From the NCBI GenBank assembly GCA_963731615.1, contig CAVSWD010000009.1, forward strand, positions 1 through 64,000: a stretch of DNA of 64,000 nt, written 5' to 3'. The translations under genes were made by a program, and so were the position numbers. Below the pieces are notes generated by a model. That model was not told the DNA's origin, did not search any database, and saw only the letters and a program-made list of their open reading frames with translations. Below, piece by piece: positions 36,079 through 44,915 of this stretch. Positions within the stretch are counted from its first letter, which is position 1, and every line of letters begins with the position of its first letter. Source of the DNA: Gaiellasilicea sp963731615 (GTDB taxonomy: Bacteria; Actinomycetota; Thermoleophilia; Gaiellales; Gaiellaceae).

Positions 36079-37008
36079 ATGGGACGGCTCTCCGTGCTCG
36101 CTTTGCTGCTGCTGACGCTCGTCGGCGCGGCCGGGGCCGGTCCGGCCGCTCGGCTGCCGCAAGCGCCGGCCTGCCCCGTCTTCCCGGCGTCGAGCCCATG
36201 GAACCAGCGCGTCGACAAGCTGCCCGTCGCTCCCGACTCGGCGCGGATCGTCGCCGCGATCGGCGTCGACGACAACATGCACGCCGACTTCGGCTCCGGG
36301 CTCTGGGAAGGCGGTCAGATCGGGATCCCGATCACGGTCGTCCGCGGCACGCAGGCTCGCTCGCGCGTCGCATTCGAGTACGCGACCGAGTCGGACAAAG
36401 GCCCGTATCCGATCCCGAAGAACGTCGCGATCGAGGGCGGCCGCGACTCGGACGGCGACCGCCATGCGCTGATCGTCGACCGCGACCGCTGCAAGCTCTA
36501 CGAGCTCTTCGCCCTCTACCCGACCGCTAGCGGCGGCTGGCGCGCCGGCTCGGGCGCGATCTTCGACCTGCGTTCGAACAAGCTGCGACCGGCCGGCTGG
36601 ACGTCGGCCGACGCGGCCGGCCTGGCGATCCTGCCGGGGCTGGCGCGCTACGAGGAGGTCGCGCGCGGGCGGATCGACCACGCGCTGCGCTTCACCGTCC
36701 AGGAAACGCGTCGCGCCTACGTCTGGCCGGCTCGGCATTTCGCAAGCGACAAGACGGACCCCTCGCTGCCGCCGATGGGAATGCGCTTCCGGCTCAAGCG
36801 GAGCTACCCGATTGCAGGCTTCCCGCCCCAGGCCCGGATCGTTCTCCAGGCGCTGAAGGACTACGGGATGATCCTGTCCGACAACGGCTCGAACTGGTAC
36901 GTCAGCGGCGCGCCGCACCCGAAGTGGTCGAACGACCAGCTGCACGCGCTCCACCGCGTGCCTGGTTCGGCCTTCGAGGTCGTCGACGGGACGAAGCTCA
37001 GGCGTTGA
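36079..37008 (+). CDS. Secreted protein of unknown function
   Basis: ATG 36079 starts a clear signal peptide (MGRLSVLALLLLTLVGAAGA); the open frame upstream is not protein-like. The 309-residue product shows CPVFPASSPWNQRVDKLPV, EGGRDSDGDRHALIVDRDRC, a Trp-rich centre and GMILSDNGSNWYVSGAPHP. It looks like a conserved extracellular family whose Asp/Gly-rich loops could bind metal or sugar. I cannot name it. Its 3' end overlaps the convergent methyltransferase gene by 11 bases. Confidence 0.75.
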   Translation: MGRLSVLALLLLTLVGAAGAGPAARLPQAPACPVFPASSPWNQRVDKLPVAPDSARIVAAIGVDDNMHADFGSGLWEGGQIGIPITVVRGTQARSRVAFEYATESDKGPYPIPKNVAIEGGRDSDGDRHALIVDRDRCKLYELFALYPTASGGWRAGSGAIFDLRSNKLRPAGWTSADAAGLAILPGLARYEEVARGRIDHALRFTVQETRRAYVWPARHFASDKTDPSLPPMGMRFRLKRSYPIAGFPPQARIVLQALKDYGMILSDNGSNWYVSGAPHPKWSNDQLHALHRVPGSAFEVVDGTKLRR

Positions 37009-37732
37009 GCCGCGTCAGGTACAGCTCTGTGCGCAGCCGATCCACGTAGAGCCGTTCCGGGAGGAGCTCGGCGAGCTGCGCGAGCAACCGCGTCCGGTCG
37101 GAGTCCGGCAGCGCCGCGACCATGCTCCACGAAGCGACGTGCGCAAGCATGGCCTCGCGGTCACGCTCGACCTGGTTGGGGAAGCTCTCCTCGCTGAGCG
37201 GCGCGAAGGGGCCGGGGAACGGTGCGCGCCAGAGCCCGCTGGCGACCGTGTACTCGGGCGGCTTCTTGATCGCAATCGCGTGGTAGGCATCCTCGAACGC
37301 CTGCGGGAGCGGCGGGTCAAAGCCGCCGTCCGATTGATTGAAGAGCAGCGCGAGCACCCCGGGCGGCCGCAGCACACGTGCGATCTCGCTCAACGCCTCG
37401 CCGGTCGCAAACCAGTGGAACGCCTCGGCGACGAAGACCGCGTCGACGGAGTCGTCCGGAAGTGGGATGTCCGTCGCCGTGCCCCGCAGCGACTCGGCCT
37501 GAGGCACGACCCGCTCGAGCACGGCGCGCATCCCGTAGCCCGGCTCTACAGCGAGCACGCGCGCAAAGCGCGAGACGAGCTGCCGCGTCAGCTTGCCCGT
37601 GCCGGCCGCGAGGTCGAGGACGACCGCATCCGATGGCACGCCGACGGCATCGAGCGCCGCCTCGGCGTAACCGGGGCGGCCGCGCTCGTACGCCTCGGCC
37701 GCGCGCTCGAAGCTGCGCGCGAGCTCGGTCAC
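36998..37732 (-). CDS. Class I SAM-dependent methyltransferase
   Basis: GTG 37732 (MTELARSFERAAEAYERGRP) lies two bases after the stop of the SnoaL-like gene. Motif I is VVLDLAAGTGKLTRQLV, the acidic motif LAVEPGYGM, and motif IV DAVFVAEAFHWF. This resembles the UbiE/MenG- and Tam-like Methyltransf_11 group, with the FHWF text often seen in small-molecule methyltransferases. 244 residues, no frameshift. The substrate is unknown. Confidence 0.85.
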   Translation of the reverse strand: MTELARSFERAAEAYERGRPGYAEAALDAVGVPSDAVVLDLAAGTGKLTRQLVSRFARVLAVEPGYGMRAVLERVVPQAESLRGTATDIPLPDDSVDAVFVAEAFHWFATGEALSEIARVLRPPGVLALLFNQSDGGFDPPLPQAFEDAYHAIAIKKPPEYTVASGLWRAPFPGPFAPLSEESFPNQVERDREAMLAHVASWSMVAALPDSDRTRLLAQLAELLPERLYVDRLRTELYLTRLNA

Positions 37733-37734
37733 GC

Positions 37735-38103
37735 CTACGGCCGCTTCATGAACTGCTCGGTGAACTCCGAGCAGCGGCCGTCGGCGGCGAACCGAAGCAG
37801 GTACACGTTGTCGAAGACCTTTTCGACGGCCCCGATCTCGTCGAGATACGAGCTCGTCCCGACCGCGACCGCGGCGTCGCCGTCCACGGCATAACACTGG
37901 TAGGACGCCTCCCAGCGCTCGGGGTCGTCCCGATCCTCCAGCCAGTCCGCCGCGATCGCCGCGGCGCCGACGACCGGCTCGTCCCACGGGTGGTAGCGGT
38001 AGCGGGCGTCGTCCGAGAAGAGCGCCTCGATCTCCTCGCGGTCATAGCTCCGCCAGGCGGCGACGTAGCGCGCGAGCCAACGATCGACGTCGGACCGGTC
38101 CAC
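37735..38103 (-). CDS. SnoaL/NTF2-like domain protein
   Basis: The 122-residue single-domain protein reads DVDRWLARYVAAWRSYDREE, then LFSDDARYRYHPWDEPVVGA, and ends FTEQFMKRP. The pattern of an N-terminal helix, then DDARYRYHP-type strand and a late CSEFTEQ strand, is that of SnoaL-like/NTF2-fold proteins. These act as small-molecule cyclases, isomerases or binding proteins. It sits 3 bases after the acyl-CoA dehydrogenase stop, in the same run of minus-strand genes. Confidence 0.8.
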   Translation of the reverse strand: MDRSDVDRWLARYVAAWRSYDREEIEALFSDDARYRYHPWDEPVVGAAAIAADWLEDRDDPERWEASYQCYAVDGDAAVAVGTSSYLDEIGAVEKVFDNVYLLRFAADGRCSEFTEQFMKRP

Positions 38104-38106
38104 CGC

Positions 38107-39285
38107 TTACACCTCGGCAAGCAGGAAGGCGCGGCTCTCGCGCAGCATCTCGCGGGCGATCACGAGCCGCTGCACCTCCTGCGTGCCTTCGTAGATCTGC
38201 GTGATCTTCGCGTCGCGCATGAAGCGCTCGACCGGGTACTCCTTGATGTAGCCGTAGCCGCCGAGGATCTGCACCGCCTCGGTCGCGACCCACATCGCCA
38301 CGTCGCCGCACTTCAGCTTCGCCTGCGCCGAGGCCTTCGTCAGCTCGGGCCCGTCGATGCCCGCGTCGCACATCTGGCCGAAGCGGTAGAGGAGCCCGCG
38401 CGCTGCCTCGGTCTCGGTCTCCATGTCGGCGAGCTTGGCCTGGATCAGCTGGTGCTGGGCGATCGGCTTGCCCATCGTCTCGCGCGTCTTCGCGTACTCG
38501 AGCGCGTAGTCGGTGGCGCCCTGCGCGATTCCGAGCGCCTGCGCGGCAACCCCGGGGCGCGAGCGGTCGAGAATCCGCATCGCGATCTTGAAGCCCTCAC
38601 CCTCCTCGCCGAGCAGGTTCGCGGCCGGGATGCGACAGTCGTCGAAGGTGAGCTCGCCGGTCGTCGAGCCCGAGATCCCCATCTTCGGCTCCAGGCGCGC
38701 GACCGCGAAGCCGGGCGTGTCCGCCTCGACGAGAAACGCGGAGATGCCGGGGTGACCCGCGTCCGGGTCGGTCTTGGCAAAGACGGTGTAGAGCTTCGCG
38801 ACGCCCGCATTCGTGATGAAGCGCTTGCTGCCGTTGAGGACGTACTCGTCGCCGTCGCGGACGGCAGTCGTGCGCATGGCGGCCGAGTCCGAACCGGAAC
38901 CGGCCTCGGTCAGCGCGTAGGCGGGGAGCCATTCGCCGCTCGCGAGCCTCGGTAGATACGCCTCCTTCTGCGCTTGCGAGCCGGCGAGCTTGAGACCCAG
39001 CGAGCCCAGCTCCTGGACCGCGAGCAGCAGGCCACTCGTGGCGCACACCTTCGAGACCTCCTCGATCGCAACGAGCGCGAGCAGCGTCCCGGTGCCCGAG
39101 CCGCCGTGCTCCTCGTCGAAGAGGAGGCCGAAGAGCTCGTGCTCGCGGAAGAGCTCGACGATGTCCCAGGGGAACTCGTGCGACTCGTCGATCTCGGCGG
39201 CTCGCGGCGCGACGCGCTCGCGCGCCAGCGTGCGGACGAGCTCGCGGATCTCCCGCTGTTCCTCGGTCAGGACGTCCCAGGCCAC
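38107..39285 (-). CDS. Acyl-CoA dehydrogenase
   Basis: The 392-residue protein is a full acyl-CoA dehydrogenase: an N-terminal helical domain (LTEEQREIRELVRTLARERV), the FAD-binding YALTEAGSGSDSAAM and RFITNAGVAKLYTVFAKTD, and a C-terminal helical domain with QILGGYGYIKEYPVERFMRD. The catalytic Glu is in QIYEGTQEVQRLVIAR. It should oxidise a short or branched acyl-CoA using FAD and electron transfer flavoprotein. The chain specificity is not evident. No frameshift is present. Confidence 0.93.
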   Translation of the reverse strand: MAWDVLTEEQREIRELVRTLARERVAPRAAEIDESHEFPWDIVELFREHELFGLLFDEEHGGSGTGTLLALVAIEEVSKVCATSGLLLAVQELGSLGLKLAGSQAQKEAYLPRLASGEWLPAYALTEAGSGSDSAAMRTTAVRDGDEYVLNGSKRFITNAGVAKLYTVFAKTDPDAGHPGISAFLVEADTPGFAVARLEPKMGISGSTTGELTFDDCRIPAANLLGEEGEGFKIAMRILDRSRPGVAAQALGIAQGATDYALEYAKTRETMGKPIAQHQLIQAKLADMETETEAARGLLYRFGQMCDAGIDGPELTKASAQAKLKCGDVAMWVATEAVQILGGYGYIKEYPVERFMRDAKITQIYEGTQEVQRLVIAREMLRESRAFLLAEV

Positions 39286-39294
39286 GGCGGGAGT

Positions 39295-40258
39295 CTAGTT
39301 GCCGAGCGGCGTCATACAGGCTCGGTAGGCCGCCCGCGCGCGGGGCTTGTCGTTCAGCTCGTACGGCGACCGCAGCATGGCGTAATAGGCGGCCAGCCGC
39401 GTCCGGCGGTGGCTCTTCACGAACGCGCAGATCCTTCGGACGAAGCTCGGGTCGTCGATGCTCATCCCCCACTCGGAGAGCGCGTAGGGCTTGCTCGGAT
39501 GCGCACGGTAGAGCGCCTCGTTGGCGGCGTATGAGGCGACGCCCGGCGAGCTCGCGTACATGTCGTTGCCCACCATGTCAACGTAGCGGTCGCCCGGATA
39601 GAACGCCTGGGCGGGACGCGCGCTGCCGGAGTCCATCCCAGCGATCGGGTTCCAGATCACCGTCAGGCTCGGCAAGCGGATTCGCGGGGAGCACCCGCCC
39701 GAGCGGCTTCTGCCCGAGTGCCCGCAGGCCGGCATCGACGTCGCCGCCGTGCAGGATCAGGAATGCGCGCCGGAACGCCTGCTTGTACGCCGCCGGCGAG
39801 TGCGACCGGCCGCGCGAGCGGCCGTCCGGGCCGGTCGGCGAGTACAGATTCTTCGGATTGTTCATCTCGGCCAGGAAGCGGATGTACACCGGCGAGCCGA
39901 AGGCGGCAACGGCACGGTTGAGGGCGATCAGGTAGCCGTCGCCGCGGCCGGCGGCGATCGCGGCGGGCGTCACTGCCTCGATCCTGTCGCGGCCACGATC
40001 GGTGCCGATGTGGATCATCGGCACCGGACGCAGCCCGGCGAGTTGCTCGGACAGCGGCGATCCCCACGACCGACCTTGCTCCCAGCCGAGAAAGAGGTGA
40101 CGGACGGTCGAGAGCTGGCCCGTCTGCTGCCGAAACTGCTCGGCCTTGCCGGCGACGCCGAGCAGCGGTCGATTGACCGTGCTGGAGCCGCCGGACGCCC
40201 CCGTCGTGACGACGGCAGCGATCAGCCCTAGTGCCCCCAGCAGCGCGACCCGGCGCAT
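39295..40258 (-). CDS. Secreted GH26-like glycoside hydrolase (one frameshift)
   Basis: ATG 40258 begins a signal peptide (RRVALLGALGLIAAVVTTGA). The TIM-barrel has VYIRFLAEMNNPKNLYS, with a likely acid/base Glu, and after a shift near 39680 continues SLTVIWNPIAGMDSG, YVDMVGNDMYA and PYALSEWGMS, with a likely nucleophile Glu. The order fits GH26/beta-mannanase relatives. Length 964 (3n+1) fits one extra base; about 320 residues. Secreted and probably active on beta-mannan or a related glycan; substrate is inference. Confidence 0.75.
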
Positions 40259-40290
40259 CGGGGTGTTGTAGCCGATTCCGCGGCAGACGT

Positions 40291-41585
40291 CTATCCCGGC
40301 CAATCGCGGACGCGCGCGAGCGCCTCGCGGAGGAACTGGTGCGTCGCGTCGAGCTCGGACCTCCCCGACGGCTCGACGTTCGCGACGATCGTGCTGTAGG
40401 AGACGGCGTGGTGGAGCGGAGTGACGATTCGGGCTACCTCGACCGCCTCGGCCGAGACCGCCCCGTCCCAGGCGGTGACGTACGCGTCGAGCACCGCCGC
40501 CCGCACCTCGTCGTCATCGATCCACTGGAGCGACTGGAGGTCGATCAGCGGCTGCGCGATGCACGCGTCCGTCCAGTCGAAGTAGACAAGCTGGCCGTCG
40601 ATCGCGGGCCGCGTTGGCCGGATGGAGATCGCCGTGGACGAGCGTCGCCGGCAGGCCGAAGTCGTCGAGTCGGCGGCACGCCTCCTTCAGCTTCGGCGCC
40701 AGCCGTTTCAGCTCCGACCGCTCCTCGTCGGTGAGGCGACGGGTCGCGACCGGGTTGGCGAAGAGCGGGTCGAGTTGAGCCTCGAGCACGTGGAGCCGAC
40801 GGTCGAGACAGCCGGCCGCGAGCAGGTCGTCGACCACCGGCACGCTGCGTCGCTGCAGCGCGGCGAAGCGGCTGAAGAGCGCGCGGCGCGTCTCGAGCGG
40901 CTCGCTCCAGCCGAGCGGCTCGTCGAACTCGGCGAGCAGCAGCCAGCCGCGCTCGGGCTCGACTGCGATCGGCGCAGGCACAAAGCCGGGAAAGCGCGCC
41001 GCGAGGTCGGCCGTCACCGCCGCCTCGTCGACGAAGAGCGGCAGCTGCGCCGACACCTTGAAGTAGAAAGTGGGGCCGTCCGTCCGCACGCGGAGCACCG
41101 TCGAGATGCTCCACGTCTTCACCTGCTCGATCGCGAGCACGGTGTGACCGACGACGCGCCGTCTCGCGCTCGAGCCACTGCCGGACGTCGCCGAGCCAGC
41201 CCGGGCGCGCCCACGGCGGCCGCTCGCGCGGGACGTCGTCCCGCGCGAGCGCGTCGAGATAGCTCTCCAGCAGCGGTCGGTGCTCGTCGTCCTTCAGCCG
41301 GAGCCGACCGAGGTCGTCGCACGCGACCCAGCGACCGTGCGAAGGCGCACTCCACCCAGAGTCGGAGAGCTCGAGCTCGAAGACGGCCTCGGCGTCACCG
41401 AACCGGAGCTGCCGCAGAAGCCACGGCCGTGCACCGAGCCTCCGCTCGAACGCATCGGCGATCTCGTCGGCCTGCGCGACCCAGAGCTCGCCGGCAACGA
41501 CACGCGGCAGCCGCCATGCGCGGTCGGAGCGGAGGAGGAGGATGCGCGGCTCGACCGGGTGGCGAAGCGCGCCGAAGAGCTTCAT
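40291..41585 (-). CDS. Aminoglycoside phosphotransferase-family kinase (two frameshifts)
   Basis: ATG 41585 overlaps the fumarylacetoacetase stop (ATGA). An N-terminal part of about 145 residues (RILLLRSDRAWRLPRVVAGE, ending WLGDVRQWLERE) precedes the kinase domain. Shifts near 41140 and 40590 each equal one extra base (length 3n+2). Kinase text: TWSISTVLRVRTDGPTFYFK with the lysine, LPATLVHGDLHPANAA with the catalytic HGD, and DWTDACIAQPLIDLQSLQWI with the Asp that binds metal. It is an APH/choline kinase-like enzyme. The phosphate acceptor is unknown; it need not be an antibiotic. Confidence 0.75.
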
Positions 41586-42647
41586 CCGAGGATGCGACCT
41601 CGTACCTCACCGAGCGGCTCGCCGCGGAGGACGACCTCGTCACCGTCCTCGAGGAACGTCCGCTCGCTGCCGTCGTCGAGGCGCAGCGGCTCCTTTCCGT
41701 TCAGCGTCAGCTCGATCAACGATCCCTCGCTGCCGCGCTCCGCGCCCGAGATGGTGCCCGACGCCATCAGATCGCCGGTGCGGACGCTCGCGCCGTTCGA
41801 GGTCGCATGCGCGAGCTGCTGCGGCATCGTCCAGTAGAGGCCGCGCGCGTTGCCGCGCGAGATCACGGTGCCGTTGAGCTCGACCTCGAGCGGTAGGTCG
41901 AGCGCCCAGTCACCCTCGACGCGCAGGTGGGGCAGCGGCTCGGGCTCCTGCAAGGGCGCGGGGACACGGCGATCCTCGAGCAATGCGAGCGGTGTCACCC
42001 ACGCGGAGATCGACGTGGCGAAGCTCTTGCCGAGGAAGGGCCCGAGCGGCACGTACTCCCACGCCTGGATGTCGCGGGCGCTCCAGTCGTTGACGAGGAC
42101 GACGCCGAAGACGTGCTCGCGGAACGCGCTCGTGGGCACGGGCTCGCCGAGGCGGCTCGGCAGGCCGACGACGAAGCCGAGCTCGAGCTCGATGTCCAGC
42201 CGCCGCGACGGGCCGTAGACCGGCTCGTCGACGTCGGGTGGCTTCGACTGCCCGTGCGGACGCCGCACCGGCGTGCCGCTGGCGACGACGGTGCCGGCGC
42301 GGCCGTGGTAGCCGACGGGCAAGTGGCGCCAGTTCGGGAGCAAGGGCTCCGAGTCGGGCCGGAACATCCGACCGAGGTTCGTCGCGTGCTCGAGCGAGGA
42401 GTAGAAGTCGACGTAGTCGGCGACCGTGAACGGGAGCAGCGAATCGCACTCCTCCGACCGGGACGCAGCGGTCGCCGGCCGTGGCATTCGCCACCGCTCC
42501 AGCAGCCGCCTTCTCCCAGACGAGGCGACCCTGGGCGAGCAGGTCGTCCAGTGAGCCTTCGCCGAGATCGACGACGGCCTCGCCGGAGCGGAAGCCGAGC
42601 CGCGGCGCGCCGCCTGCCCGGGTGAACGTCCCGAAGCCGATGGTCAC
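41582..42647 (-). CDS. fahA: Fumarylacetoacetase (one frameshift)
   Basis: GTG 42647 (MTIGFGTFTRAGG) overlaps the stop of the gene at 42644. After a shift near 42470 (length 3n+1) the sequence is continuous with FTVADYVDFYSSLEHATNLG, PVGYHGRAGTVVASG, ELGFVVG, VNDWSARDIQAWEYVPLGPF and KSFATSISAWVTP. These are the metal- and substrate-binding motifs of FahA, the last step of tyrosine breakdown (fumarylacetoacetate to fumarate and acetoacetate). About 354 residues, shorter than eukaryotic FAH (about 420). No hmgA or maiA gene is in the window. Confidence 0.87.
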
Positions 42648-43351
42648 AGGATCCCGAGCTCCTGGAGGTCGTCGACGGGCTCGAAGAACGAGCAGCTGCC
42701 GACCGCGACGAGCTGTTCCCGGCGCACGGCCGCGAGCTCGTCTGGATCGGCCTCGCGGCCATCCCAGCGCAGCGCCGTCCGGGTCAGCTCGACCTCTCCG
42801 GTCAGCGCATCGGCGTCCCCGAAGGCACAGGCGGCGATGACGTTGAGAAAGCCGTGGCGGCCGTCCGCCGCCAGTGGATGGTGCAGGCCGGCCGTCGCCT
42901 TGAACGGGACACGCGCGTCGCGGCAGACGGCGAGGAAGCGGCCGAGCGCCTCCGGCGAGGGCGCGTCCGTGCCGCCGCAGCGCACCTTCGCGCGGAGCCC
43001 GCGCTGGGCGAGCGTCGCGACCTTCTCCTCGAGCCCGTCGCCGAGCGGCAGCTCGACGTACGCCTCGCCGGCAAGGCCCTCCAGTCCCGCATCCCAGCGC
43101 GTCTCCACCGCCTCGGCGCGAAGGTCGCCGCCGTAGGGGCCGTCGAGCAGCACCGACAGCGCCCGATCCTCTCCCTCGAGCTCGTCGAGCCGGGACGCCG
43201 GCCACACGAGCCGTGCGAGCAGCCACGCGTGCTCGTCGGCGCGGGCGCGGCGGTCTTCGTCGAGTGCGTCCGGCATCGGCAGGCTCGCCGGCGGAAAGAG
43301 CGGCGCGTGGTCGATGAGGGCCGAGAGCGCCGCGCGGCGTGCGTCCATCAC
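42644..43351 (-). CDS. Protein of unknown function linked to fumarylacetoacetase
   Basis: The 235-residue soluble protein has SALIDHAPLFPPASLPM near the start, LRAKVRCGGTDAPSPEALGR, VPFKATAGLHHPL and HGFLNVIAACAFG. The strand-helix rhythm and the KATAGLHHP text suggest a TIM-barrel-like enzyme. I do not recognise the family. It is coupled to fahA by a GTGA overlap, so it may take part in aromatic amino acid breakdown. It is divergent from the amidohydrolase gene with only 28 bases between. Confidence 0.7.
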   Translation of the reverse strand: MMDARRAALSALIDHAPLFPPASLPMPDALDEDRRARADEHAWLLARLVWPASRLDELEGEDRALSVLLDGPYGGDLRAEAVETRWDAGLEGLAGEAYVELPLGDGLEEKVATLAQRGLRAKVRCGGTDAPSPEALGRFLAVCRDARVPFKATAGLHHPLAADGRHGFLNVIAACAFGDADALTGEVELTRTALRWDGREADPDELAAVRREQLVAVGSCSFFEPVDDLQELGIL

Positions 43352-43379
43352 GCGGGCACCCTATCGCTAGGCTCCGCGC

Positions 43380-44915
43380 GTGATTCTCGAGAACGGGGTC
43401 GTCCGGACAATGGATCCGCAGCTGCCGGCGAGCCGCGCGCTTGCCGTCGCCGGCGCCTACGTGGCCGGCGGCGTCGGCGTCCACGAGACGGCGCTCGCGA
43501 GCCCGGAGGTCGTGAATCTCGGCGGCCGCTGCGTCCTGCCCGCGTTCACCGACTCCCACGTCCACTTCCCGACCTGGTCGCTGGCCCAGACGCAGGTGAA
43601 GCTGGACGGCTGCGCGTCGCTCGACGAGGCGCTCGCCCGGATCGGGGCGGCCGAGGTCGCGCCCGGCCGCTGGCTGCGCGGCTACGGCTGGCGCGACGGC
43701 GACTGGAGCCCCCGCACAGAGCCGACCAAGGAGGCCCTCGACAAGGTCACCGGCGAGACGCCGACGATCATGATCTCGAAGGACTACCACTCGGCGTGGC
43801 TCAACTCGGCGGCGCTCGCGGCGGCGGCCGGAGATCTCGACGTCCACGGGGGTGTCGTCGAGCGCGACGCGCGCGGCGAGCCGACCGGCCTGCTCCGCGA
43901 GGAGTCGGCCTGGCGCTTCCGTGACCGCTACGTGATCACCACCCAGGACGAGTGGGTCGAGGCGACGCGAGCCGGGCTCAAGCTCGCGAGCTCGCGCGGC
44001 GTCGGCGCGATCCACGACAAGGACGGCTGGCTCGGCGCGCCGGGCATCTTCCAGCGGCTCCGCGACGAGGGGAGTCTGCCGCTTCGAGTCTGGGGCTCGA
44101 TCCCGCACGAACGGCTCGACGACGTGGCAGCGCTCGCGCTCCGCTCGGGTTTTGGCGACGACTACCTACGGATCGGCTATCTGAAGTGCTTCATGGACGG
44201 GACGCTCGGCTCGCAGACAGCGCTGATGACAGACGGCACCGGTGTCGAGATCACGAGCCGTGAGGAGCTCGCGGAGATCATCCGCCGCGGCGCCGAGCGC
44301 GGGTGGCCCGTCGGTGTGCACGCGATCGGCGACCAGGCGAACCGCAACGCGCTCGACGCGTTCGAGTCGACGCGCGACGTCTGGGAGCCGCGGGGACTCC
44401 GCCAGCGGATCGAGCACGCCCAGTGCCTGGCGCCTCAAGACCTCCCGCGCTTCGCCGAGCTCGGGATCGCCTGCTCGGTGCAGTTCTCGCACGCGCCCTC
44501 CGACCGCGACCTCGCCGAGCGGCTGTGGCCGGATCGGCTGGACGGGACCTACGCGTTCAGGTCGCTCCTCGACTCGGGCGCCTTCGTCGCGAACGGCTCC
44601 GACGCGCCGGTCGAGGAGCTCGACCCGCTGGCGGGCATCGCCGCAGGGGTGCTGCGGACGATCGACGAGCGCTCAGCGTGGCGGTCCGAGGAAGCGCTCA
44701 CCGTCGAGCAGGCGTTGCACGCGACGTGCGTCGCTCCAACGTTCCTCTCCGGCGACGAGCGCCGGCGCGGACGGCTGATCCCCGGCATGCTCGCCGACCT
44801 GGTCGTGCTCGACCGCGACCCGCTGGCAATCGAGCCGGAGGAGCTGCCGGAGGTGCAAGTGGTCGCCACGATGGTCGGCGGCCGCTGGACGCACAACCCG
44901 CCTCCCTGGGACTAG
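43380..44915 (+). CDS. Amidohydrolase family 3 protein (YtcJ-like)
   Basis: The 511-residue protein starts with GTG. The metal site opens with AFTDSHVHFPTW (HxH), the mid-barrel has GVGAIHDKDGWL, the later ligands are VGVHAIGDQANRNALDAFE and IEHAQC, and the final Asp lies in AFVANGSDAPVEELDP. These features match PF07969, whose members hydrolyse amides, imidazolones or similar bonds. It ends GMLADLVVLDRDPLA, the usual C-terminal strand. Its TAG and the TAG of pepT share one CTAG palindrome at 44912-44915. Confidence 0.87.
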   Translation: MILENGVVRTMDPQLPASRALAVAGAYVAGGVGVHETALASPEVVNLGGRCVLPAFTDSHVHFPTWSLAQTQVKLDGCASLDEALARIGAAEVAPGRWLRGYGWRDGDWSPRTEPTKEALDKVTGETPTIMISKDYHSAWLNSAALAAAAGDLDVHGGVVERDARGEPTGLLREESAWRFRDRYVITTQDEWVEATRAGLKLASSRGVGAIHDKDGWLGAPGIFQRLRDEGSLPLRVWGSIPHERLDDVAALALRSGFGDDYLRIGYLKCFMDGTLGSQTALMTDGTGVEITSREELAEIIRRGAERGWPVGVHAIGDQANRNALDAFESTRDVWEPRGLRQRIEHAQCLAPQDLPRFAELGIACSVQFSHAPSDRDLAERLWPDRLDGTYAFRSLLDSGAFVANGSDAPVEELDPLAGIAAGVLRTIDERSAWRSEEALTVEQALHATCVAPTFLSGDERRRGRLIPGMLADLVVLDRDPLAIEPEELPEVQVVATMVGGRWTHNPPPWD

